Positions 1 to 5,895 of a stretch of 10,585 nt of DNA are shown one piece after another. Numbering within the stretch: the stretch's first letter is position 1; each line of letters starts with the position of its first letter. The stretch spans positions 22,237 through 32,821 of the forward strand of contig DPLS01000346.1 of assembly GCA_003541875.1 (NCBI GenBank). The letters are read 5' to 3'. Under the pieces are notes generated by a model, which worked only from the letters and a program-made list of their open reading frames with translations, did not search any database and was not told the origin of the DNA. This DNA is from Bacteroidota bacterium. GTDB lineage: Bacteria; Bacteroidota; Ignavibacteria; UBA10030; UBA6906. The translations under genes were made by a program, and so were the position numbers.

Positions 1-888
1 CGAACCGTCCTGCGGTGGTATCGGCAGCAAGGCCGAACTCTTCCCTGGCGAAACATCACCAATCCGTATCGTATTCTGGTATCAGAAATCATGCTGCAGC
101 AGACTCAGGTGAGCCGAGTGCTTGTGAAGTACCCGGAGTTCCTGCGTCGCTTTCCGTCGATCAGAAAACTCGCAGCAGCATGGCAAAAAGATGTCGTCAT
201 TGCCTGGCGGGGAATGGGCTACAACAATCGGGCGGTACGACTGCATCGTTTGGCACAGGAGGTTGTGAACAAACACAACGGAGTGCTCCCGGATACCTAT
301 GAGACCCTGGCCCAGCTTCCGGGAGTTGGCAGATACACGGCGAACGCACTTCTTGTTTCGGCATTCCGACGAGACGTACCCATTGTCGATGTGAACGTGC
401 GGCGGGTCCTCTCCCGAATCTTCTGGCGGATGAAAAGCACATTAGAAACGAGATCCGAAGAGGAAATCTGGGAATTGGCCGGGAGGTTGTTGCCATCACG
501 GAACGCCTATGCATGGAACCAGGCATTGATGGATCTCGGAGCAATGGTGTGCACTGCCCGCACTCCCCGGTGCGACGTGTGTCCTGCTGCGGCCCTGTGT
601 GCATCCAGAAAGACAGCAAGGCAAGCCAGACCTTCGCCCACCAAACGAGAACCTGCGAAAGATGGTATCCCAAACCGGATCTATCGGGGGAGAATCATCG
701 AGGCGCTCAGAAGGCAGAATGGGCAAAGGAGGATTGGGTTGGACTTGCTGGGTCGGGCAATCCATCCGCAGTATTCTCCAAAGCACCGACCATGGCTTGA
801 CTCGCTAATGGTCGGACTTGAGAAAGATGGACTGATACGACGTTCGAGAATTGAAAGATGGGGCAAGCAACGAATAGCTCTCGCGTAA
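1..888 (+). CDS. mutY: MutY-like A/G mismatch DNA glycosylase (5' partial)
   Basis: HhH-GPD base-excision repair glycosylase with an iron-sulfur cluster; the family removes adenine paired with 8-oxoguanine. The frame is open to the left edge: codons before the first internal ATG (91) already encode conserved MutY sequence (LPWRN, then SEIMLQQTQ with the catalytic Glu at 85-87), so the true start lies outside the window. The helix-hairpin-helix is LPGVGRYTAN, the catalytic Asp is at 388-390 in IVDVNVRRV, and the 4Fe-4S loop is C-X6-C-X2-C-X5-C (cysteines at 550, 571, 580 and 598). After the cluster there are only about 95 residues, resembling a small winged helix (PNRIYRGRIIEAL onwards), not the NUDIX-like domain that lets E. 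coli MutY read 8-oxoG. VDVN replaces the usual DGN, and GYNNRA replaces GYYxR. The Tyr after GVGR, where endonuclease III has its catalytic Lys, suggests a monofunctional enzyme without lyase activity. A T:G-specific relative of this family is the main alternative. The 3' end overlaps the next gene. Confidence 0.88.
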   Translation, partial: RTVLRWYRQQGRTLPWRNITNPYRILVSEIMLQQTQVSRVLVKYPEFLRRFPSIRKLAAAWQKDVVIAWRGMGYNNRAVRLHRLAQEVVNKHNGVLPDTYETLAQLPGVGRYTANALLVSAFRRDVPIVDVNVRRVLSRIFWRMKSTLETRSEEEIWELAGRLLPSRNAYAWNQALMDLGAMVCTARTPRCDVCPAAALCASRKTARQARPSPTKREPAKDGIPNRIYRGRIIEALRRQNGQRRIGLDLLGRAIHPQYSPKHRPWLDSLMVGLEKDGLIRRSRIERWGKQRIALA

Positions 889-1520
889 GAACCCATGCCT
901 ATGTTGGCGTCGCGGAACTTCAATCCGACTTCCTGCTTCAGAAGAACGCCATCCTCCAACGACTTGAGGAGTTCGCCAGCGTAAAGCCCGCGGAATATTT
1001 CTACGAGCTTGCCTATTGCCTGCTTACGCCACAATCCAGTGCAATAAATGCGGACAGGGCTGTTGAGAAACTGAAGGCAGCCGGATTTCCCGCACGTGAA
1101 ATGGAACCGGCGGAGTTCTTACGACAGACGGACTCCTACGTTCGTTTCCACAACACCAAGGGGAGACGTTTGAAGGAGGCAAAGGAGAAGTTTCCGGAAA
1201 TTGCTTCTCGCTTGCGCGATGGACGATCAGGCGCGGATCTCCGTGAGTGGCTTGTGCGGAACGTGAAGGGATTGGGATGGAAGGAAGCTTCTCATTTCCT
1301 GAGAAACATCGGACACAGAGATCTCGCGATTCTTGACCGGCACATCCTAAGAAATCTGAAACGGCACGGAGTCATTCACTCTCTCCCAACGACGTTGACA
1401 CCGCGCAGATACTTGAGCATTGAACAGAAGTTTCTGGAGTTCTCACGGTTTGTCACCATTGCAATGGATGAGCTTGATCTCCTCTTCTGGAGTCGGGAGA
1501 CGGGAGAAATCCTCAAGTGA
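858..1520 (+). CDS. ogg: 8-oxoguanine DNA glycosylase/AP lyase, Ogg2 type
   Basis: Bifunctional N-glycosylase/DNA lyase (220 aa) of the Ogg2 family known from Methanocaldococcus and Thermotoga. It removes 8-oxoguanine, typically opposite cytosine, and cuts the abasic site. Signature seen: VKGLGWKEASHFLRNIG with the Schiff-base lysine at K142, followed by AILDRHIL with the catalytic Asp at D160. Near the N-terminus is the family segment LLTPQSSA (55-62), and the protein ends with the typical LDLLFWSRETGEILK. Length matches the family (about 205-220 aa). The ATG at 858 lies 31 bases inside the preceding glycosylase gene, with only a weak AAAG before it, so translation is probably coupled; no better in-frame start is visible upstream of the conserved region. 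With the MutY-like neighbour it would cover both base-excision steps against oxidised guanine (removing 8-oxoG, and removing misinserted A). Confidence 0.92.
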   Translation: MGQATNSSRVRTHAYVGVAELQSDFLLQKNAILQRLEEFASVKPAEYFYELAYCLLTPQSSAINADRAVEKLKAAGFPAREMEPAEFLRQTDSYVRFHNTKGRRLKEAKEKFPEIASRLRDGRSGADLREWLVRNVKGLGWKEASHFLRNIGHRDLAILDRHILRNLKRHGVIHSLPTTLTPRRYLSIEQKFLEFSRFVTIAMDELDLLFWSRETGEILK

Positions 1521-1548
1521 ATTCACTCAACGAAGCGCACAAAGAACC

Positions 1549-2700
1549 ATGAAATACACTGTCATTGGAGCGGGGATGATGGGAAGCGCCGCAGCTTACG
1601 ATCTGGCAACGTCTTCCCCAAACGATGAGATTATTCTTGCGGACATAGATCTTCAACGGGCAACCAATGCCGCAACAGCCATAGGCCCGAACGTAACCCC
1701 AAAAAGACTGGACGTGAACATCCAGAACGATCTCCTCGAGACTATCGATGGGAGCAACGCTGTGATCAGCGCCGTTTCCTACTCCGTGAACTGCCAAATT
1801 ACGGCGGCGGCAATTCAAGCGGGTGTGCATGTTTGCGATATGGGAGGGAATGATGACGTCGTAGCCAAACAGCTGACACTTGACGCGGGTGCAAAGCAGA
1901 AAGACATCACCGTCGTCCCGAATTGCGGGCTTGCACCCGGACTCATCAACATTCTGGCGATGGAAGGGCTGAATGAATTCGATGTGGCTCATGCCATCCA
2001 ACTCCGGGTGGGTGGGTTGCCGCAGCATCCTCGGCCTCCACTGTTCTATCAGATTGTGTTTTCTGTCGAGGGCTTGATCAACGAGTATGTAGAGAAAGCA
2101 AGCGTGATCAGAAACGGCACCCTTATGCAGGTTGACTCGTTGACGGACATTGAGGAAATCGAGTTCGACAAGCTTGGCACGCTCGAAGCGTTCAACACCT
2201 CCGGAGGTATTTCAACACTCACAGAACTGCTGCGAGGGCGCGTGAAGAATCTCGATTACAAGACTATTCGCTACAAGGGACATTGCGAGAAGTTTAAGAC
2301 CCTGCTCGACCTTGGCTTCGCCACGAATGAACCAATCATGGTTGGCGGCAGCGTGAAGACACACCGCGAATTCTTTGCCGAGCTCCTGCGCAAAAAGCTT
2401 GACTATGGCGACAAGGATCTTATTGTTGCACGGGCAACAATCACCGGAAGCCGGCGCGGCACGGAGAAAGTGCTTGTGTATGAGTTTGTGGATTATTATG
2501 ATGATGCCACAAGGATGACCGCAATGATGCGGACAACAGCATTCCCGACCGCCATCATCGCCCAGATGCTTGCACACGGCACAATCAGCGCACGCGGCGT
2601 ATTGCCTCCAGAAGTATGTGTGCCCGGAGATGCGATGATCGCAGAGCTTGGCAAGCGCAACATCAAGATAGTCAAACGAACCACTGAACCGAGGAATTAA
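1549..2700 (+). CDS. Saccharopine dehydrogenase family, lysine 6-dehydrogenase-like
   Basis: NAD(P)-dependent oxidoreductase of 383 aa. The N-terminal Rossmann fold shows VIGAGMMG (5-12) and an acidic end of strand 2 (ADID, 31-34). The remainder resembles Geobacillus lysine 6-dehydrogenase (about 385 aa) as I recall that protein: VVPNCGLAPGLINI, RVGGLPQHPRPPL, EAFNTSGGISTL, YKTIRYKGHCEK, and near the end RGVLPPEVCVPGD. That enzyme oxidises the epsilon-amino group of L-lysine to aminoadipate semialdehyde/piperideine-carboxylate; saccharopine dehydrogenase proper is the alternative, and substrate cannot be fixed from sequence. I chose the ATG at 1549 over an upstream in-frame ATG at 1420 because the 43 extra residues would lie inside the ogg gene and the Rossmann strand begins right after 1549. 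The ribosome-binding site is weak (AAAGAA). It starts 28 bases after ogg, so it is probably in the same transcript, though no functional link to DNA repair is evident. Confidence 0.85.
   Translation: MKYTVIGAGMMGSAAAYDLATSSPNDEIILADIDLQRATNAATAIGPNVTPKRLDVNIQNDLLETIDGSNAVISAVSYSVNCQITAAAIQAGVHVCDMGGNDDVVAKQLTLDAGAKQKDITVVPNCGLAPGLINILAMEGLNEFDVAHAIQLRVGGLPQHPRPPLFYQIVFSVEGLINEYVEKASVIRNGTLMQVDSLTDIEEIEFDKLGTLEAFNTSGGISTLTELLRGRVKNLDYKTIRYKGHCEKFKTLLDLGFATNEPIMVGGSVKTHREFFAELLRKKLDYGDKDLIVARATITGSRRGTEKVLVYEFVDYYDDATRMTAMMRTTAFPTAIIAQMLAHGTISARGVLPPEVCVPGDAMIAELGKRNIKIVKRTTEPRN
2691..2695 (+). promoter_or_regulatory. Strong Shine-Dalgarno site for a small gene
   Basis: GAGGA lies seven bases before the ATG at 2703. 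It is the best ribosome-binding site on the plus strand of this window; the genes around it (ogg, yajQ, the amidase) have weak or no such site. It sits over the last codons and stop of the dehydrogenase gene and supports the short ORF that follows. Confidence 0.6.
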
Positions 2701-2702
2701 TC

Positions 2703-2849
2703 ATGCACCCACTCACGATTCAAATCATCACGCGTGACAGTGTGCTGCAAAAAGAGATACAACAGCAGTACGTTATTCAAACAAAACATCCGCGATGGGA
2801 GCTGCTGAAGATATTTTTCCACGCGTTCGTTCACCTGAAGTTCCGATGA
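2703..2849 (+). CDS. Small hypothetical protein, 48 aa
   Basis: Unrecognised short protein that starts two bases after the stop of the dehydrogenase gene. It begins [15 protein letters not shown], has a Gln-rich middle ([10 protein letters not shown]), and ends with an aromatic, basic segment ([17 protein letters not shown]). The C-terminal part could form an amphipathic or membrane-surface helix. There is no signal peptide, cysteine motif or zinc site. Support is the well-placed GAGGA and the tight spacing to the upstream gene; against it is its length, since a 48-codon frame can occur by chance. It is followed by the AT-rich spacer before yajQ. No function is proposed. Confidence 0.45.
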   Translation: MHPLTIQIITRDSVLQKEIQQQYVIQTKHPRWELLKIFFHAFVHLKFR

Positions 2850-2867
2850 GACATTCACCTTTTATCG

Positions 2868-2895
2868 TTTTGACTTTTGCATTTTAACTTTTGAT
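2868..2895 (+). repeat. Tandem heptamer repeat (TTTTGAC-like), four units
   Basis: Four contiguous 7-base units: TTTTGAC, TTTTGCA, TTTTAAC, TTTTGAT, then the partial TTTC. The array fills most of the 55-base gap before yajQ and ends ten bases before its ATG. Short tandem heptamers are known from intergenic regions of several bacterial groups. Here the array lies where the ribosome-binding site or promoter should be, and no Shine-Dalgarno sequence is present. Confidence 0.6.
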
Positions 2896-2904
2896 TTTCT
2901 CCCT

Positions 2905-3402
2905 ATGGCAGACACCAGCTCGTTCGATATCGTATCCGAAGTCAACATGCAGGAAGTTGACAATGCTCTGAACCAGGCGCGGAAAGAGATTGTGCAACGG
3001 TATGACTTCAAGGGTTCCAAGAGCTCCATTGACTTGAATCAGAAAGAAAAGACGCTTACCCTCGTCTCCGACGACGATTTCAAGCTCAAGGCCGTTGTTG
3101 ATATTCTGCAGACGAAACTCATCAAGCGCGGCGTCCCGATCAAGGCATTGGACTACGGCACGGTCGAGCCTGCCGCAAACAGTACTGTCCGACAGATCAT
3201 CAAGCTGATGGTGGGGATCGACAAGGACAACGCAAGGCTGCTTGTGAAGATGATCAAGGATACCAAGCTGCGGGTGCAGGCCCAAATCATGGAGGATCAG
3301 GTGCGCGTCACCGGTAAGAACAAAGACGACCTACAGGCAATCATCAAGATGCTGCGCGAGGCCGACTTGCGCTTTGCTGTGCAGTTCACCAACTACCGAT
3401 AA
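2905..3402 (+). CDS. yajQ: YajQ family nucleotide-binding protein (DUF520)
   Basis: Cytoplasmic protein of 165 aa, close to the 163 aa of E. coli YajQ. The family start [19 protein letters not shown] and the RYDFKGSKS segment are present, as are the later landmarks [13 protein letters not shown] and the C-terminal [12 protein letters not shown]. The fold is two ferredoxin-like halves. Members bind nucleotides or nucleic acids, and in Xanthomonas one acts as a cyclic-di-GMP effector; whether this one does cannot be read from the sequence. The ATG at 2905 has no Shine-Dalgarno site and is preceded by a T-rich, pyrimidine-rich tract with a heptamer repeat. The stop codon is directly followed by the ATG of the amidase gene. 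Confidence 0.93.
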   Translation: MADTSSFDIVSEVNMQEVDNALNQARKEIVQRYDFKGSKSSIDLNQKEKTLTLVSDDDFKLKAVVDILQTKLIKRGVPIKALDYGTVEPAANSTVRQIIKLMVGIDKDNARLLVKMIKDTKLRVQAQIMEDQVRVTGKNKDDLQAIIKMLREADLRFAVQFTNYR

Positions 3403-5016
3403 ATGAAGCGCGCTGTAGTCCAGATCCTGAGCTCAGGGCCTAGGGCTCGGCGAACACGGTGGGTAGTGCTCCTCCTGCCGTATCTCCTTTGTGCCCAGAC
3501 GAACACTGTCCGGGTTGAGTTCGACAATGGATCACGCCCCACGCCAATCGGTGTTTTCGCGAGGCAGGGAGTTCTGTACGCGTCACTCACCGATATCGCA
3601 ACCGCACTCTCCATTACCACCTTTGAGAGCCAGGGTGCCAGGAAACTGGAACTGAAAGGCACGACATACAGACTCGTGGCGACAGCAGGAAACTCGTTTG
3701 TTACAATCATCGGCCAGACTGGCAAGCGGTCAATCTTCCAGCTACAGAACGAGGTTGTCAATGCCGCCGGCACGAACTTCGTTCCGCTTGTCTCTTTCCT
3801 TCCTCTCTTTCGCATTGCACTGGGTTGCCCGGCAACTTATGACGCCGAGAAAGAGGTTCTCCGGCTCTCGCCGACCAGCGCTGTCAAAGGCTACGACTTC
3901 ACAACTTTGAAGCTGGAAGTCAAATCCAACGGGATGTTGATACGCATTCCAACGGTCCGAACGCTACACGAGTTCGAGAGTTGGCTGAAACAAGATGGCT
4001 GGCTCTACGTCACCATCGCTGACGCCAAAGCAGATATCGAGGCGATCAACAAGATCAAGCCGATCGGTTTGGTCAAGAAGATCGTCGCCATTCAGTCGCC
4101 CACATCGGTCCAGTTGACCTTCAAGATCTCCGGGAAGATTGCATCGTCTGAGATTATCAAGGATGAATCGTCAAACGACATCCTTATCTCGTTGCGTACT
4201 CCGGGATCGGAGGAGAAGCTGTTGCTGGAAAAGAAGCAACGCGAGGTGCAGACCGACCTGGAGAACCAACGCAAGCGATGGGAGCTCGATGTTATCGTGC
4301 TCGATGCCGGACATGGCGGAAGAGATTATGGCGCCCTCGGTGTCACAAAAGTCAAAGAAAAGGATGTCACCCTTGGGATCACACTACAACTCGGAAAGCT
4401 TTTGGAGAAGAACCTCAAAGGCGTGAAAGTTGTCTACACTCGAAAAGATGATTCCTTCATCGAACTGCATCGCCGTGGTCAGATCGCCAATGAAGCCGAT
4501 GGCAAGCTGTTTATCAGCATTCACTGCAACTCGCTACGCAAGAAGCCAAGCCCAACCAGCGGATTTGAGGTGTACCTCCTTCGACCCGGAAGGACGGAGG
4601 ACGCCATCGAGATCGCCGAGCGCGAAAACGCCGTGATCGAACTAGAGGAGGGCTACGAACAGCGGTACCAGAAACTGACGGAAGAGAATTTCATTCTCGT
4701 GGCAATGGCACAGAGCGCACACGTGAAAGCAAGCGAGTACTTCGCAGACATTGCCCAGCAAGAGCTTGAAGAGAACACGAACATCCAAAACCGTGGCGTA
4801 AAGCAGGCCGGCTTCCTGGTGCTCGTCGGAGCGTCCATGCCCAATGTCCTTGTTGAAACCGCATACCTCTCCAACCGCGATGACGAGCGGTATCTCAAGA
4901 GCGAATCCGGACAGCATAAGATAGCGGAAGCGCTCTTCAAGGCCATCAAGAAATACAAAGAGGAGTACCAAAAACTTCTGCTCGAAGGAAGGGATGTCGG
5001 GGAGAACATCCGCTGA
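3403..5016 (+). CDS. N-acetylmuramoyl-L-alanine amidase (Amidase_3)
   Basis: Zinc peptidoglycan amidase of 537 aa that cleaves the bond between N-acetylmuramic acid and L-alanine; expected in the periplasm. The N-terminus has a basic run and hydrophobic core (RRTRWVVLLLPYLLCA) with possible cleavage after LCA; the Cys lacks a small residue before it, so a lipoprotein signal is unlikely. A beta-rich region resembling a copper-amine-oxidase N-like or AMIN-type domain follows (about 35-150), then a spacer and a charged coiled-coil-like stretch (about 270-295). The catalytic domain starts at about 296: DAGHGG (H304), E319, SIHCN (H374) as zinc ligands and E485 in VLVETAYLSN as catalytic Glu. Between H374 and E485 lies a long Glu-rich insertion (about 405-460), often seen in Bacteroidota-type amidases. 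Such insertions can act as a regulatory helix blocking the active site; this role is inferred. The ATG abuts the yajQ stop, so expression is probably coupled. Confidence 0.93.
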   Translation: MKRAVVQILSSGPRARRTRWVVLLLPYLLCAQTNTVRVEFDNGSRPTPIGVFARQGVLYASLTDIATALSITTFESQGARKLELKGTTYRLVATAGNSFVTIIGQTGKRSIFQLQNEVVNAAGTNFVPLVSFLPLFRIALGCPATYDAEKEVLRLSPTSAVKGYDFTTLKLEVKSNGMLIRIPTVRTLHEFESWLKQDGWLYVTIADAKADIEAINKIKPIGLVKKIVAIQSPTSVQLTFKISGKIASSEIIKDESSNDILISLRTPGSEEKLLLEKKQREVQTDLENQRKRWELDVIVLDAGHGGRDYGALGVTKVKEKDVTLGITLQLGKLLEKNLKGVKVVYTRKDDSFIELHRRGQIANEADGKLFISIHCNSLRKKPSPTSGFEVYLLRPGRTEDAIEIAERENAVIELEEGYEQRYQKLTEENFILVAMAQSAHVKASEYFADIAQQELEENTNIQNRGVKQAGFLVLVGASMPNVLVETAYLSNRDDERYLKSESGQHKIAEALFKAIKKYKEEYQKLLLEGRDVGENIR

Positions 5017-5033
5017 CTCGATGGGGCCTGCAG

Positions 5034-5885
5034 TCAAAACGGATGTTCAAATGAAAGATAGAGAAACATCCCCGCACGTCGCGCCCCCTCACTGAAAACA
5101 ATGGGAACCGCTATCCCTGGCACGATCTGCAGTTGATCAACATCGATCGCGTACCGCATCCCCGGACTGAGAATTGTTACCGTCGTCCCCTCAATGTCCC
5201 CAGTCGTGCCTATCTCACCAAGGAAGTTCTCGACTGCTTCCAGCATGATATTCAAATTGGCCGAAACAAGAACGATCACGCTTCCGCCGACATTTATGAA
5301 TGTTAGCGTTCTCTTCACTTCAGCACCAGCAGCGTTCGTCGCTTTTACTCCGGGCATCATGGTCGCTCCCACATTCGCGTGCGCAACCAAATGTTCGGCC
5401 AGTCTTTTGCTCGCAGGCAGGTTTACTTGCGCACCAACTACTCCCCTCCCAAGGACTTTGCCGAAAGAACCTGTTGGCAACACTATTGAAACTCTTGGCG
5501 CTAATGCCGCCCAATCATCGCTCGAACAAAGCTGATACCGGTAGTTGACAAGCACATCGCCGATGCCCGAGAAGGTGTTGCTATTCAGTAAATAATACGG
5601 GACCGTGAAGCTGAATTGGTGATCCTGAGAACCGACAGGCCATTCCTGTGTAAAGCCAAGGATAACTTCCTTCTGGGGCGGGCCGAAGAACGTTCCGCTG
5701 AAAATGTGTTGGACAACGCCGGGCCCTTGGTTGTACGCTTCTTCAATGAAGAATGAGTTGTCTTCAATCGCATCGGAGAATTCATCCCCTGGGCCTGGCT
5801 CGCCGGGTTGCAGCACCTGCGTGTGCGCGACCTGCAACAATAGTAGGGACAGCAATGCACTGCTCTTCTCGATTCGTGTGATCAT
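5034..5885 (-). CDS. Outer-membrane beta-barrel protein (MetA-pathway/transporter-like)
   Basis: Exported protein of 283 aa. The N-terminus is a clear signal peptide (MITRIEKSS, then ALLSLLLLQVAH, cleavage near THTQ-like AHT-Q). The body alternates polar and hydrophobic residues and ends in an aromatic residue (FLYLSFEHPF), as outer-membrane barrels do. GIGDVLVNYRYQL and APRVSIVLPTGS match the pattern of the phenol MetA-pathway/putative transporter family (PF13557). That name reflects its first context, not a proven role. I use the ATG at 5885, preceded by AGAAGAA, instead of a TTG at 5906 that would overlap the Nramp stop and spoil the signal peptide. It begins 10 bases after the Nramp stop, so it is probably co-transcribed and could supply outer-membrane passage for the same metals; this is inference. 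It faces the amidase gene tail to tail across 17 bases. Confidence 0.78.
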   Translation of the reverse strand: MITRIEKSSALLSLLLLQVAHTQVLQPGEPGPGDEFSDAIEDNSFFIEEAYNQGPGVVQHIFSGTFFGPPQKEVILGFTQEWPVGSQDHQFSFTVPYYLLNSNTFSGIGDVLVNYRYQLCSSDDWAALAPRVSIVLPTGSFGKVLGRGVVGAQVNLPASKRLAEHLVAHANVGATMMPGVKATNAAGAEVKRTLTFINVGGSVIVLVSANLNIMLEAVENFLGEIGTTGDIEGTTVTILSPGMRYAIDVDQLQIVPGIAVPIVFSEGARRAGMFLYLSFEHPF

Positions 5886-5895
5886 GGGATTTCTT

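Noticed and set aside
1516..1527. 12-bp perfect palindrome AGTGAATTCACT over the ogg stop codon
   Set aside because: Short, partly coding, no flanking promoter; probably chance.
2197..2208. 12-bp palindrome ACCTCCGGAGGT
   Set aside because: It encodes part of the conserved TSGG stretch of the dehydrogenase, so coding explains it.
5005..5040. Possible bidirectional terminator between the convergent amidase and outer-membrane protein genes
   Set aside because: Only TGACT/AGTCA arms with a 13-base loop and no clear T-run were seen; too weak.
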